Origin: Caryophanales bacterium
GTDB taxonomy: Bacteria > Bacillota > Bacilli > Exiguobacteriales > Exiguobacteriaceae
NCBI GenBank assembly: GCA_902363455.1
Contig: CABJAC010000006.1
Location: 1-64,000 of the forward strand
Direction of reading: 5' to 3'
DNA: 64,000 bases
Part shown: positions 53,253 through 62,894 of the stretch, piece by piece
Numbering within the stretch: position 1 is the first letter of the stretch
Layout: each line of letters opens with the position of its first letter
The notes under the pieces: generated by a model
Databases searched by the model: none
Seen by the model: only the letters and a program-made list of their open reading frames with translations
Told to the model about the DNA's origin: nothing
Made by a program: the position numbers and the translations under genes

Positions 53253-54035
53253 GTGAGTGAATTCGAACAGTGGTATCTGGAGTATGAATTGAACGTCAAC
53301 CGTCCCGGAATTTTGGGGGACATCGCGTCACTCATGGGGATGCTACATATTTCGATTGTCACGATTAATGGTGTCGATCACCAACGTCGCGGCATGTTGC
53401 TTCAAACGAAGCAGCCGGATCAAATCCCGCGGCTCGCAGCCATCTTAAAGACGATGCCGGCCATTGACGTGATCAAGTTGCGTAAACCGAAATTACGCGA
53501 CCGGATTGCGATTCGTCACGGACGCTACATTGATCACAGCAGTGGAGAAATCAAGACGTTTCGTTTTGTCCGGGAAGACCTCGGTATTCTCGTCGACTTC
53601 ATGGCGGAACTCTGTAAACAAGAGGGCCATCTGTTGATTGGTGTCCGTGGTATGCCACGCGTCGGGAAAACGGAATCGATTGTTGCGGCAAGTGTCAGTG
53701 CCAATAAAAAATGGTTGTTCCTTTCATCTACGTTAATCAAGCAGACTGTCCGGACTTCCTTGTTTGACGATGAGCGGACGGGTGATTACGTCTATATCAT
53801 CGATGCTCTTGTGTCGCAACGTCACTTTGATGAACGACACTGGCAGATCTTACGTGAAGTCATGCGACTACCGGCTACGAAAATCGTCGAACATCCGGAT
53901 GCTTTTGTTAAATCGAGCGAATACACGTGGGATGATTTTGATTACATCATTGAACTGCGCAACACGACGGAAGAAATCATTGTCACCGAGCCACCTCGTG
54001 CCCATGGCGGGAACGAATGGTTCAATTTCGAATAA
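53253..54035 (+). CDS. ymfK: DUF3388 protein YmfK
   Basis: 260 residues from a GTG at 53253, 8 bp after GAGGAGG; an in-frame GTG two codons earlier is too close to that site. The N-terminus (EYELNVNRPGILGDIASLMGMLHISIVTINGVD) looks like an ACT-type small-molecule-binding domain. The C-terminal part includes GVRGMPRVGKTESIVAAS, a P-loop-like GxxRVGKT. Function is unknown. Its place before rodZ matches Bacillus; ymfJ, normally between ymfI and ymfK, is absent. Confidence 0.86.
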   Translation: MSEFEQWYLEYELNVNRPGILGDIASLMGMLHISIVTINGVDHQRRGMLLQTKQPDQIPRLAAILKTMPAIDVIKLRKPKLRDRIAIRHGRYIDHSSGEIKTFRFVREDLGILVDFMAELCKQEGHLLIGVRGMPRVGKTESIVAASVSANKKWLFLSSTLIKQTVRTSLFDDERTGDYVYIIDALVSQRHFDERHWQILREVMRLPATKIVEHPDAFVKSSEYTWDDFDYIIELRNTTEEIIVTEPPRAHGGNEWFNFE

Positions 54036-54062
54036 GTATTGAAAATGGAAGGTGTGTTACCG

Positions 54063-54959
54063 ATGACTGAGCTCGGAACCTACTTAAAAGAACAGCGGGA
54101 GACGCTAGGCATCTCTCTTGAACAAATTCAAAGCACGACAAAAATTCAAAAACGTTACATCCTCGCTATTGAAGAAGGCGATTACAAACAATTGCCGGGA
54201 GCTTTTTATGCCCGGGCTTTCATCAAAACGTACGCGGAAGCACTTGGTCTGGATGTGGATGAAGTATTTGCGACCTATAAACGGGATTTACCGGAACCGG
54301 AAGCACAGCCGGTTGTTGAACTGTCACGGCGTGCGACGTACTCGAAATCAGCGGCACCGAAGAAAAGTGTCGCGAAGCGCTGGATTCCAAATATCATTAT
54401 CATCGCCTTAATCTTTGCGATTGGTGTTGCGCTGTATTACGGATTCCAAGCATTCCAAGACGGAGACGGCACAAAGACGGCTACACCGAAACAAAGTGAA
54501 GTCACGATTGACGAAGGCGATGCGCCGAGTAAGGAGACAAATACTCCTTCAGAAGAACCAAAAGAAGAGCCTGCAGAAACAGAAAAAGAAGAAGAACCTG
54601 CAAAAAAAGAAGAGAAAAAACCATTGGCTGTCAAAACGACGGCCGGACAAGACATCACCTATGAAGTACCGGCAGATGATACGATGAGCGTGTCAATCCA
54701 AATCAAAAAAGATGCGTCGCCGTCACCGTTCGTCGGAATTCGTGACACATCGCTTGAAGGAAAAGCACTCGCACCGGATCATATCAATGCGTCCGATCCT
54801 AATCCGATTGTCGTCAAAAATGCGAAAACGGATGTCATCCGAATTCGGATCGGCTCTATTAAAGGAATCGACAAGATTCTTGTCAATGATCAGGAGCTTA
54901 AGCTTAACCGCTCCCTCCTCGTTCAAAATATTTACTTGAAGAAAGTAGCCACGCCATAA
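54063..54959 (+). CDS. rodZ: Cell-shape protein RodZ
   Basis: 298 residues from the ATG at 54063 (GGAAGGTG). An N-terminal helix-turn-helix (TYLKEQRETLGISLEQIQSTT) binds MreB, a membrane segment lies at about 110-132, and an external part follows. The linker is a low-complexity acidic/Lys stretch (EEPAETEKEEEPAKKEEKK, about 172-195) leading to a C-terminal DUF4115-like domain. It links the MreB cytoskeleton to wall synthesis. Confidence 0.93.
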   Translation: MTELGTYLKEQRETLGISLEQIQSTTKIQKRYILAIEEGDYKQLPGAFYARAFIKTYAEALGLDVDEVFATYKRDLPEPEAQPVVELSRRATYSKSAAPKKSVAKRWIPNIIIIALIFAIGVALYYGFQAFQDGDGTKTATPKQSEVTIDEGDAPSKETNTPSEEPKEEPAETEKEEEPAKKEEKKPLAVKTTAGQDITYEVPADDTMSVSIQIKKDASPSPFVGIRDTSLEGKALAPDHINASDPNPIVVKNAKTDVIRIRIGSIKGIDKILVNDQELKLNRSLLVQNIYLKKVATP

Positions 54960-54992
54960 GGCGTGTCTTCTTCATGCCAGCGTTGCTGGCAT
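54949..54992 (+). terminator. Two hairpins between rodZ and pgsA
   Basis: CACGCC-ATAA-GGCGTG overlaps the rodZ stop and is followed by TCTTCTT. ATGCCAGC-GTT-GCTGGCAT (54974-54992) is a second perfect stem without T-run. Partial termination or mRNA processing is possible. Confidence 0.5.
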
Positions 54993-55020
54993 ACATAATC
55001 TAAAAAGGAGGGATACGAGT

Positions 55021-55599
55021 ATGAACTTGCCCAATCAATTGACGGTCTTACGCGTCTTGTTGATTCCCGTGTTTGTTGCTGTCTTGGCTGTTAATCCAGA
55101 CTGGGGACAATGGGATGTCTTAGGTGCAGAACTTCCTGTTGCCCATTTCGTCGCGGCGATGATTTTTTCCGTCGCTGCCATCACCGACTGGCTCGACGGA
55201 TATATTGCACGGAAAAACAAATTGGTCACGAATTTTGGTAAATTCATGGATCCGCTTGCCGATAAGATGCTCGTCGCCGCTGCACTCGTCTATTTAGTTG
55301 AACTGGATTTCGTTGCTGCCTGGGTCGTCGTCATTATTTTATGCCGTGAATTTGCTGTGACGGGTCTACGTCTCGTCGCCTCAGACGAAGGAATCGTCCT
55401 AGCAGCCGGAAATTCCGGTAAAGCGAAGACGTGGGTCCAGTTGACCTCGATCATCGCGTTTTTATTACACGATATCGGATTTGCTTTATTTAATATTCCG
55501 TTTGCTGAAATCACGATGTGGCTCGCTTTGATCTTAACGATCTATTCAGGTGTTGAATACTTCTCGAAAAACATTAAGTTAATCACGAAATCGATGTAA
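55021..55599 (+). CDS. pgsA: CDP-diacylglycerol--glycerol-3-phosphate 3-phosphatidyltransferase
   Basis: 192 residues with about four to five membrane segments. The CDP-alcohol transferase signature DGYIARKNKLVTNFGKFMD followed by PLADK (about 60-82) is complete. It makes phosphatidylglycerol phosphate, the first committed step to phosphatidylglycerol and cardiolipin. AAAGGAGGG precedes the ATG. It is clearly different from the ynj-linked paralogue at 27007-27588. Confidence 0.95.
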   Translation: MNLPNQLTVLRVLLIPVFVAVLAVNPDWGQWDVLGAELPVAHFVAAMIFSVAAITDWLDGYIARKNKLVTNFGKFMDPLADKMLVAAALVYLVELDFVAAWVVVIILCREFAVTGLRLVASDEGIVLAAGNSGKAKTWVQLTSIIAFLLHDIGFALFNIPFAEITMWLALILTIYSGVEYFSKNIKLITKSM

Positions 55600-55611
55600 G
55601 TTACATTAAAC

Positions 55612-55643
55612 AAGACTGTTCGTCAAATCGAACAGTCTTTTCT
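55612..55643 (+). terminator. pgsA terminator
   Basis: AAGACTGTTCG / CGAACAGTCTT with a 6-base loop and TTTTCTT. Confidence 0.88.
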
Positions 55644-55669
55644 TATACTTAGGAAAGCAGGGATGCAGG

Positions 55670-56914
55670 ATGAAAGCAGAAATCATTGCTGTCGGAAGTG
55701 AATTATTACTAGGAGAGATTGCAAATACGAATGCCCAGTACTTGTCGGAGTGGCTTGCAACGTGTGGAATTGATGTCCATTATCATACCGTCGTTGGCGA
55801 TAACCGGGAGCGGATGATTGAGGTCGTCACCCGTGCTCAGGAACGGACGGAACTGATTGTCATTACTGGAGGACTTGGTCCGACAGAAGATGACTTAACA
55901 AAAGAAGTTGTAGCAGAGTTACTCAGTCGTCCGTTATATGTCGATCAACCGGCTTATCACCGGATTGAAGCATTTTTAAAAACACGCGGACGACAGATGA
56001 CAGACAATGAGAAAAAACAAGCTTTAGTCATCGAAGGGGCAGATGTTTTGACGAATGAGGCGGGTCTTGCACCGGGTATGTCAGTGCATACATCGGAGCA
56101 CCAGTATATCTTGCTGCCCGGCGTACCGCGGGAGATGAAACGGATCATTGCGGATCATTTTGATCATCTGCTTGGTAAAGAAACGATTAAATCAAGAACA
56201 TTACGCTTTTTCGGAATCGGTGAATCCGCTTTGAACGATCGATTGGCAGACTTGATCCGGACGGCCCGCAACCCGTCCGTTGCACCTTACGCAGAACTGG
56301 CGGAAGTGCGTCTTCGTTTGACCGCAAAGGCACTTGACGAACACGTTGCGCTTCAGATGCTTGATACATTAGAACGGCAGATTCTCGATGAAGTAGGCCT
56401 TCATTTTTACGGTTACGGGGAAACGAGTTTACCGGAAGTCGTTCTTGATCGGTGTCGGGCAGCCGGCTTGACCTTGTCAGCAGCTGAATCCTTATCAGGA
56501 GGAGCTTTTGGAAGCGCATTGACGGACATTGCCGGTGCAAGTGACGTTTTCCGGGGCAGTGCCGTCGTGTATGACGATGCGGCAAAAGTTAATGTTCTAG
56601 GTGTACCTCAAGAACTGCTTGACGCGCATACAGCTGTCAGCCGTGAAGCAGCCATTGCGATGGCTGAAGGAGCAAGAAGACTCTATCAAACAGATCTTGC
56701 AATCGCCTTGACCGGTGAGGCGGGACCGACCAGTAACAGCGGTCGGAACGTTGGGACTGTCTACTGCGCACTCGCTCAGGAAAGGGGTACGGAAGTGCTT
56801 GAACTGACATATCCGGCCTTTGACCGTGGTATGATTAGATTGCGTTCTGTAAAGGATGCTTACTTCCTGCTCATCCAAAATAGCGTGTCGACAGACAAAA
56901 TGGGTAAAAGTTGA
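55670..56914 (+). CDS. cinA: CinA family protein (competence/damage-inducible)
   Basis: 414 residues. An N-terminal MoCF/MPT-binding-like domain (about 1-170; [34 protein letters not shown]) and a C-terminal CinA deamidase domain (about 255-410; [30 protein letters not shown]). Family members carry NMN amidohydrolase and ADP-ribose pyrophosphatase activities. GCAGGGATGCAGG lies before the ATG. It precedes recA as in Bacillus, but recA has its own promoter. Confidence 0.94.
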   Translation: MKAEIIAVGSELLLGEIANTNAQYLSEWLATCGIDVHYHTVVGDNRERMIEVVTRAQERTELIVITGGLGPTEDDLTKEVVAELLSRPLYVDQPAYHRIEAFLKTRGRQMTDNEKKQALVIEGADVLTNEAGLAPGMSVHTSEHQYILLPGVPREMKRIIADHFDHLLGKETIKSRTLRFFGIGESALNDRLADLIRTARNPSVAPYAELAEVRLRLTAKALDEHVALQMLDTLERQILDEVGLHFYGYGETSLPEVVLDRCRAAGLTLSAAESLSGGAFGSALTDIAGASDVFRGSAVVYDDAAKVNVLGVPQELLDAHTAVSREAAIAMAEGARRLYQTDLAIALTGEAGPTSNSGRNVGTVYCALAQERGTEVLELTYPAFDRGMIRLRSVKDAYFLLIQNSVSTDKMGKS

Positions 56915-56929
56915 ATTCTTTCAAGTATG

Positions 56930-56980
56930 CGAATAAATGTTCGTAAAAAGCTTGTTATTTGGTCTCAAAAGAAGTACAAT
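56930..56980 (+). promoter_or_regulatory. recA promoter with LexA box
   Basis: CGAAT-AAAT-GTTCG (56930-56943) matches the Gram-positive LexA (DinR) box CGAAC-N4-GTTCG with one mismatch. Promoter TTGTTA (56952-56957), 17 bp, TACAAT (56975-56980) follows. SOS control of recA is expected. Confidence 0.85.
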
Positions 56981-57015
56981 AATCTCAGTAAGATAAATAA
57001 AAGGAGGCCTGCTAC

Positions 57016-58059
57016 GTGAGTGATCGTAAAGCAGCACTTGAAATGGCATTACGTCAGATTGAGAAACAATTTGGTAAAGGTTCAATCATGAAACTAGGTG
57101 AAAGTGCAGATCAGAGAGTCTCGGTTATCTCTTCTGGATCGATCACATTAGATATAGCGCTTGGTGCAGGTGGATATCCACGTGGACGGGTAATTGAAGT
57201 TTATGGTCCAGAATCTTCTGGTAAAACGACAGTCTCACTTCATGCCATCGCTGAAGTTCAAAAACAAGGCGGACAAGCGGCATTTATCGATGCCGAGCAT
57301 GCACTCGATCCGGCATATGCAAGTAAACTCGGGGTAGATATTGACGAGTTGTTATTATCACAACCGGATACAGGAGAACAAGCACTCGAAATCGCAGAAG
57401 CACTGGTCCGTTCAGGTGCAGTTGATATCTTGGTCGTCGACTCCGTAGCCGCGCTTGTACCAAAAGCCGAAATCGAAGGTGAAATGGGTGACTCACACAT
57501 GGGTCTTCAAGCCCGTTTGATGAGCCAAGCTTTACGTAAGCTGTCGGGTGCGACAAATAAATCTAAAACAATCGTCATCTTCATCAACCAAATCCGTGAG
57601 AAGATTGGTGTGATGTTCGGTAACCCGGAAACGACACCTGGTGGACGTGCGCTGAAGTTCTATTCATCTGTCCGTCTTGAAGTCCGTCGTGCGGAAGCAC
57701 TGAAAAACGGGACAGACATCGTCGGAAACCGGACGAAGTTGAAAGTCGTTAAAAACAAAATCGCTCCGCCATTTAAACAGGCGGAAGTTGACATCATGTA
57801 CGGACAAGGAATCTCTAAGTTTGGTGAGTTGATTGATCTTGGAACGGATCTCGATATCGTTCAAAAGAGCGGTGCTTGGTATTCATACAACTCAGAACGT
57901 CTTGGTCAAGGGCGTGAAAACGCCAAACAATACATGATGGAACATCCGGATGTCGCAGATGAAGTCGAACGCTTGATTCGTGAGCATCATGGTCTTGTCG
58001 ATCGCAAGGAACCTGTTGATTTCGAAGAAGGTCAAGCAGAAGATATGTTTGCGGAATAA
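57016..58059 (+). CDS. recA: Recombinase RecA
   Basis: 347 residues, full length. Walker [10 protein letters not shown] (about 66), Walker [16 protein letters not shown]-binding loop with [17 protein letters not shown], and the conserved [14 protein letters not shown]. Acidic C-terminal tail [11 protein letters not shown]. Central to homologous recombination and SOS induction. The start is GTG at 57016, with AAAGGAGG upstream. Confidence 0.98.
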   Translation: MSDRKAALEMALRQIEKQFGKGSIMKLGESADQRVSVISSGSITLDIALGAGGYPRGRVIEVYGPESSGKTTVSLHAIAEVQKQGGQAAFIDAEHALDPAYASKLGVDIDELLLSQPDTGEQALEIAEALVRSGAVDILVVDSVAALVPKAEIEGEMGDSHMGLQARLMSQALRKLSGATNKSKTIVIFINQIREKIGVMFGNPETTPGGRALKFYSSVRLEVRRAEALKNGTDIVGNRTKLKVVKNKIAPPFKQAEVDIMYGQGISKFGELIDLGTDLDIVQKSGAWYSYNSERLGQGRENAKQYMMEHPDVADEVERLIREHHGLVDRKEPVDFEEGQAEDMFAE

Positions 58060-58065
58060 GCGGGA

Positions 58066-58102
58066 AAAAGAGTGGAATCGATTGAGATTTCACTCTTTTT
58101 TT
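58066..58102 (+). terminator. recA terminator
   Basis: AAAAAGAGTG / CACTCTTTTTTT stem enclosing GAATCGATTGAGATTT. Confidence 0.88.
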
Positions 58103-58144
58103 GTTGAAAAGAGGAAATCACAGGAATTCTTTCCCGCCCGTTCG

Positions 58145-58174
58145 TTGACAATGAACGAGTGCTATCCTTACAAT
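58145..58174 (+). promoter_or_regulatory. rny promoter
   Basis: TTGACA (58145-58150), 18 bp, TACAAT (58169-58174). The TATAGATG after it probably holds the transcription start, about 70 bp before the ATG. Confidence 0.75.
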
Positions 58175-58253
58175 ATAGATGTACGTTTTTTAGACAGCTT
58201 CGATGAATAACCGAAATGAACTAAGAAACACCTTGTAAAGGGGAGGTGAACCC

Positions 58254-59816
58254 ATGGGTACAACAACTTGGATTGTCATACTTCTCCTCGCAATACTGAT
58301 CGCATTCATCGTAGGCTACTTCTTGCGGAAATCGATTGCAGAAGCGAAGATTCAAGGCGCGGAAACAGAAGCGACGAAAATCGTGGAACGTGCTCAAGTA
58401 TCAGCGGAAGCAACGAAAAAAGAAGCATTACTCGAAGCGAAAGATGAAGCTTTTAAACTTCGGACAGAAGTCGAAAAAGAGCTTCGTGAACGTCGTCAAG
58501 AGTTAACGAAACAAGAAGGACGATTGCTCCAAAAAGAAGAGACACTCGATCGCCGTGTTGATTCCATCGACCGTAAGGAAGAACAAATCAATACGCGGGA
58601 TGCAGAGATCGCGAAACGGAAGCATCAAGCTGAAGAGTTAGAACGAAAAGTAGAGGACCTGTATGAACAGGGACGCCAAGAGCTCGTACGTGTTGCGAAT
58701 CTTTCGCAAGACGAAGCCAGAGCTATCATCATGGATGAGACGAAACAAGCTGCAATGCATGACGCGGCAATTCTTCAAAAAGAAATCGAACAAAAAGCAA
58801 AAGAAGAAGCGGACAAAAAAGCACGAAATATTCTTTCACTCGCGATTCAACGGTTCGCCGCAGAACATATCGCGGAGACGACGGTTTCTGTCGTCAACTT
58901 GCCGAATGACGAGATGAAGGGTCGGATCATCGGTCGTGAAGGACGAAACATCCGGACGCTTGAAACATTGACGGGGATCGATTTAATCATCGATGATACA
59001 CCGGAAGCCGTTATCTTGTCCGGATTTGATCCAATTCGCCGCGAAGTGGCGAAGATGGCGCTTGAGAAACTGGTCCAAGACGGTCGGATTCACCCGGCTC
59101 GCATTGAAGAGATGGTTGACAAGTCTCGCCGTGAAATGGATGAACGGATTCGTGAGATCGGTGAAGAAGCGACGTATGATGTCGGAATTCACGGGATTCA
59201 CCCGGATCTTGTCAAAATTCTCGGCCGCTTGAAATACCGGACGAGTTACGGTCAAAACGTCCTGTTCCACTCGCTTGAAGTCGCGCATCTTGCCGGCATG
59301 ATGGCAGCGGAGCTTGGAGAAGATGTAACGCTTGCGAAGCGGGCCGGTCTTCTGCACGATATCGGGAAAGCGATTGACCATGAAGTCGAAGGAAGTCACG
59401 TTGAGATCGGGGTTGAGCTCGGTACGAAGTACAAAGAGCACCCAACCGTCATCAATGCGATTGCTTCCCACCACGGGGATACGGAAGCGACATCTGTCAT
59501 TTCTGTGTTAGTCGCAGCAGCCGATGCTTTATCTGCCGCACGCCCAGGTGCACGCCAAGAAACACTTGAAAGCTACATCCGACGTCTTGAACGTCTGGAA
59601 GAAATCTCAGAATCATTTGACGGTGTTGAGAAGTCCTTTGCGATCCAAGCCGGTCGTGAAGTTCGGATCATCGTTCGTCCTGATGTCGTCGACGATGTCC
59701 TTGCCTATAAAATGGCAAGTGATATCCGGAAAAAAATCGAAGAAGAACTCGATTATCCGGGTCACATCAAAGTCACGGTCATTCGGGAAACACGGGCAGT
59801 CGAATACGCAAAATAA
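58254..59816 (+). CDS. rny: Ribonuclease Y
   Basis: 520 residues. An N-terminal membrane segment (about 5-25) is followed by a long coiled coil (about 30-200), a KH RNA-binding domain ([20 protein letters not shown], about 221) and an HD phosphodiesterase domain ([12 protein letters not shown], about 365; AIASHHGD). It initiates mRNA decay at the membrane. AAGGGGAGGTG precedes the ATG. In Bacillus subtilis pbpX lies between recA and rny; it is missing here. Confidence 0.97.
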   Translation: MGTTTWIVILLLAILIAFIVGYFLRKSIAEAKIQGAETEATKIVERAQVSAEATKKEALLEAKDEAFKLRTEVEKELRERRQELTKQEGRLLQKEETLDRRVDSIDRKEEQINTRDAEIAKRKHQAEELERKVEDLYEQGRQELVRVANLSQDEARAIIMDETKQAAMHDAAILQKEIEQKAKEEADKKARNILSLAIQRFAAEHIAETTVSVVNLPNDEMKGRIIGREGRNIRTLETLTGIDLIIDDTPEAVILSGFDPIRREVAKMALEKLVQDGRIHPARIEEMVDKSRREMDERIREIGEEATYDVGIHGIHPDLVKILGRLKYRTSYGQNVLFHSLEVAHLAGMMAAELGEDVTLAKRAGLLHDIGKAIDHEVEGSHVEIGVELGTKYKEHPTVINAIASHHGDTEATSVISVLVAAADALSAARPGARQETLESYIRRLERLEEISESFDGVEKSFAIQAGREVRIIVRPDVVDDVLAYKMASDIRKKIEEELDYPGHIKVTVIRETRAVEYAK

Positions 59817-59820
59817 GCAG

Positions 59821-59847
59821 AGTGGCGGGCGACCGCCACTTTTTTTA
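59821..59847 (+). terminator. rny terminator
   Basis: AGTGGCGG-GCGA-CCGCCACT followed by seven T. Confidence 0.93.
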
Positions 59848-59866
59848 ATGATTGGAGGAAATTTTT

Positions 59867-60661
59867 TTGAAAATCTTATTTATTGGTGACGTCGTCGGGG
59901 CACCGGGTCGTCATATCCTGCAACAGTTCACATCACGTATCAAATCGAAGTATAATCCGACGGTCATGCTGGTGAATGGAGAAAACGCTGCACACGGTCG
60001 GGGGATCACGAAATCAATCTACCATCAGTTGCTTGAGCTTGGGTTCCACGGTGTCACGATGGGGAATCATACATTTGATAACCGCGACATCTTTGATTGG
60101 ATTGATGATGCGGACCGGATCGTCCGTCCTGCTAACTATCCGGAAGGGACACCCGGACGCGGCATGATGGTCTTAAAAGTCGGCAACAAAAAAATCGCCG
60201 TCATCAACGTGCAAGGAACTGTTTTCTTACCACCACTCGGCGATCCATTCCGGACGGTCGATGAATTGATTGCTGAAGTCGAGGGTGAGGTCGATGCAAT
60301 CTTCGTCGATGTTCATGCGGAAGCAACAAGTGAAAAGATTGCCATGGGTTATCATCTGGCAGGTCGTGTCCAGGCCGTCGTCGGAACGCATACACACGTC
60401 CAGACGGCAGATGAACGGATTCTCGAAGGGGGAACCGCCTATATCACGGATGTCGGGATGACAGGACCGCTGGACGGTGTCCTCGGTATGCGCAAGGAAG
60501 ATGTCTTGCGGAAATTCAAAACACAACTCCCAACCCGGTTTGAAGTTGCAGAAGGACGGGAACAGTTAAATGGAGTCTTGATTCATATTGATGATGTATC
60601 GAAAAAAGCTACGAAAATTGAACGCATTCATCTAACGGATCAATCGATTTTCTTTGATTGA
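59867..60661 (+). CDS. ymdB: Metallophosphoesterase YmdB
   Basis: 264 residues from a TTG at 59867 (GGAGGAAA site). Metal-binding motifs run through the chain: FIGDVVGAPG (Asp about 8), NGENAAHGRG (about 37), GNHTFDN (about 66), VHAEATSEK and GTHTHVQTAD. YmdB hydrolyses 2',3'-cyclic nucleotides and helps decide between motility and biofilm in Bacillus subtilis. Downstream of rny as usual, past a terminator. Confidence 0.94.
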   Translation: MKILFIGDVVGAPGRHILQQFTSRIKSKYNPTVMLVNGENAAHGRGITKSIYHQLLELGFHGVTMGNHTFDNRDIFDWIDDADRIVRPANYPEGTPGRGMMVLKVGNKKIAVINVQGTVFLPPLGDPFRTVDELIAEVEGEVDAIFVDVHAEATSEKIAMGYHLAGRVQAVVGTHTHVQTADERILEGGTAYITDVGMTGPLDGVLGMRKEDVLRKFKTQLPTRFEVAEGREQLNGVLIHIDDVSKKATKIERIHLTDQSIFFD

Positions 60662-60690
60662 GTGTTGATTTTTGATTGGGAGGTACGTGC

Positions 60691-60951
60691 ATGGACGTCC
60701 TGAAAGTATCAGCTAAATCGAATCCGAATGCGGTCGCAGGGGCGCTTGCGGGTGTACTTCGAGAGAAGGGTTCTGTCGAGATTCAGGCAATCGGTGCAGG
60801 TGCACTCAATCAATCCATCAAAGCGGTTGCAATCGCCCGAGGATTTGTCGCACCGGCAGGGATGGACCTGATCTGTATCCCGGCATTTACCGACATCATG
60901 ATTGATGGAGAAGAACGGACGGCAATCAAACTCATCATTGAACCACGATGA
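60691..60951 (+). CDS. spoVS: Stage V sporulation protein S homologue (Alba-like)
   Basis: 86 residues from the ATG at 60691 (GGGAGG). MDVLKVSAKSNPNAVAGALA and GAGALNQSIKAVAIARGF are the fixed parts of this short, highly conserved family, related to Alba nucleic-acid-binding proteins. It affects coat and septation in sporeformers, but also occurs in non-sporulating bacteria, where its role is unclear. 29 bp after ymdB. Confidence 0.96.
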   Translation: MDVLKVSAKSNPNAVAGALAGVLREKGSVEIQAIGAGALNQSIKAVAIARGFVAPAGMDLICIPAFTDIMIDGEERTAIKLIIEPR

Positions 60952-60982
60952 TGCATCATTGGACATAGGTCCTAACAAAGGT

Positions 60983-61018
60983 AGACCATTTACTCGTTGG
61001 AGTAGATGGTCTTTTTTT
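60983..61018 (+). terminator. spoVS terminator
   Basis: AGACCATTTACTC / GAGTAGATGGTCT with loop GTTG, then TTTTTTT. Confidence 0.92.
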
Positions 61019-61142
61019 CAGTTAATTTTTCACTCGATTCCCTGAAGGAGGATTGTGCAACTATCCGGAAATCGGTATCATGGGGGAGGATAGTGAAGCA
61101 GACAGCTTCAATCATTTCAGGGGATAGAAGGAGCGAACGTCG

Positions 61143-62894
61143 ATGTACAATCAATTGTCATGGAAAGTAGGCGGTCAGCAGGGTGAGGGGATTGAATCGA
61201 CTGGTGAAATCTTCGCCATTGCCTTGAACCGTCTAGGTTATTACTTATATGGATACCGTCATTTTTCATCGCGGATCAAAGGTGGACATACCAACAATAA
61301 AATCCGGGTCGCGACACATGAAGTCCGGACCGTTGCCGATGATTTAGATATCTTGGTCGCGTTTGATCAAGAAACGATTGACGTCAACTTCCATGAGTTA
61401 CGTCAAGGGGCGATCATCATTGCCGATGCAAAGTTTAATCCGACGAACCCGGATCAAGCACGGGCCGTCCTCTATCCGATTCCCTTTACGGAAATTGCGG
61501 CAGGACTCGGCACATCCTTGATGAAGAACATGGTCGCAATCGGTGCGTCGAGCGCCATTCTCGGCATTCACCCGGAACGGTTTCAGGCCGTCGTCGAGCA
61601 GATTTTTGGACGGAAAGGACCGGAGATGGTCGAGAAAAACTTATCGGCGATTCGTGAAGGAGCGGCTGCGTTTGAAGCGATGGCCGGAACAGCGGAACGG
61701 TTTATTCTGGATCCTGCCGACGGTCAGCAACGGATGTTCATGATTGGAAATGATGCGATTGCGCTTGGTGCGGTTGCAGGAGGCGCCCGTCTGATGGCTG
61801 CTTATCCGATTACGCCGTCATCGGAAATCATGGAGTACTTAATTAAAAAATTACCGCAATTCGGCGGAACGGTCGTCCAGACGGAAGATGAGCTCGCAGC
61901 CGTGACGATGGCAATCGGGGCCAACTACGCCGGTGTCCGTGCCTTGACGGCATCAGCCGGACCGGGTCTGTCTTTAATGGCAGAAGCGATTGGTCTGTCC
62001 GGCATGACGGAAACACCACTCGTCATCATCGATACCCAGCGCGGAGGACCGTCAACCGGATTACCGACGAAACAGGAACAGTCGGACTTGATGGCGATGA
62101 TTTACAGCACCCATGGCGAGATTCCAAAAGTCGTCCTGGCGCCGTCGACCGTCGAAGAAGCCTTTTATGATGCAGCGGAAGCCTTTAACATTGCGGAAGA
62201 GTATCAGTGTCCGGTCATTCTCTTGACGGACTTGATGCTGTCGCTTGGAAAACAGTCCGTCGAACCGCTTGATGTCAATCGGGTTGAAATCCGTCGCGGG
62301 AAACTGATCTCAGGTGATTTGCCGGAACTCGAGGGCAAAGCGTACTTTAAACGTTATGAAGTCACGGAAGACGGTGTCAGTCCACGTGTCGTCCCAGGAA
62401 CGAAACACGGAATTCACCACGTGACCGGGGTCGAACATAACGAAGAAGGCCGTCCGTCGGAAGCGACGAAGAACCGGGTCGATCAAATGACGAAACGACT
62501 AAGAAAGTTGAACCAGTTCCGGATGAAGGATGCGGTCCTTGTGACAGAACAGCATGCGACACCGGACATCTTGTTTGTCGGCTTCAACTCGACGCGCGGT
62601 ACGATTGAAGAAGTGATGCCGCGTCTTGAGGAACAGGGGATTCATGTCGATCATCTCCACATCCGCCAGATGCACCCGTTCCCGAGTGAACTGGTCCGTC
62701 CGCATCTCGAACGGGCCAAACAAGTGGTCGTCGTCGAATACAATGCGACGGGGCAACTGGCAAAACTGATTCAGATGAACTGTGGTTTTGCGGAAAAAAT
62801 TGAACACATTCTAAAATTCAACGGCGACCCGTTCTATCCGGCGGAAGTGGTGGAACAAGTCGTCGCAGGAGGGGTTTTCCATGGCAACATTTAA
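61143..62894 (+). CDS. korA: 2-oxoacid:ferredoxin oxidoreductase, fused gamma-alpha subunit
   Basis: 583 residues. The N-terminal gamma-type domain (about 1-190; KVGGQQGEGIESTGEIFAIAL) is fused to the alpha domain (about 200-583; GNDAIALGAVAGGARLMAAYPITPSSE). It oxidatively decarboxylates a 2-oxoacid, probably 2-oxoglutarate, to its CoA ester while reducing ferredoxin. AGAAGGAGCG precedes the ATG. It overlaps korB by 14 bp. The order spoVS-(kor)-tdh resembles that in several Bacillales. Confidence 0.93.
   Translation: MYNQLSWKVGGQQGEGIESTGEIFAIALNRLGYYLYGYRHFSSRIKGGHTNNKIRVATHEVRTVADDLDILVAFDQETIDVNFHELRQGAIIIADAKFNPTNPDQARAVLYPIPFTEIAAGLGTSLMKNMVAIGASSAILGIHPERFQAVVEQIFGRKGPEMVEKNLSAIREGAAAFEAMAGTAERFILDPADGQQRMFMIGNDAIALGAVAGGARLMAAYPITPSSEIMEYLIKKLPQFGGTVVQTEDELAAVTMAIGANYAGVRALTASAGPGLSLMAEAIGLSGMTETPLVIIDTQRGGPSTGLPTKQEQSDLMAMIYSTHGEIPKVVLAPSTVEEAFYDAAEAFNIAEEYQCPVILLTDLMLSLGKQSVEPLDVNRVEIRRGKLISGDLPELEGKAYFKRYEVTEDGVSPRVVPGTKHGIHHVTGVEHNEEGRPSEATKNRVDQMTKRLRKLNQFRMKDAVLVTEQHATPDILFVGFNSTRGTIEEVMPRLEEQGIHVDHLHIRQMHPFPSELVRPHLERAKQVVVVEYNATGQLAKLIQMNCGFAEKIEHILKFNGDPFYPAEVVEQVVAGGVFHGNI

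Noticed and set aside
58983..59474. 163-codon minus-strand frame within rny
   Set aside because: Antisense of the KH/HD domains of ribonuclease Y; no start signal.
61065..61100. Short GTG-led frame of 12 codons upstream of korA, possible leader peptide
   Set aside because: GGAGG is only three bases from the GTG, and there is no attenuator-type hairpin after it.
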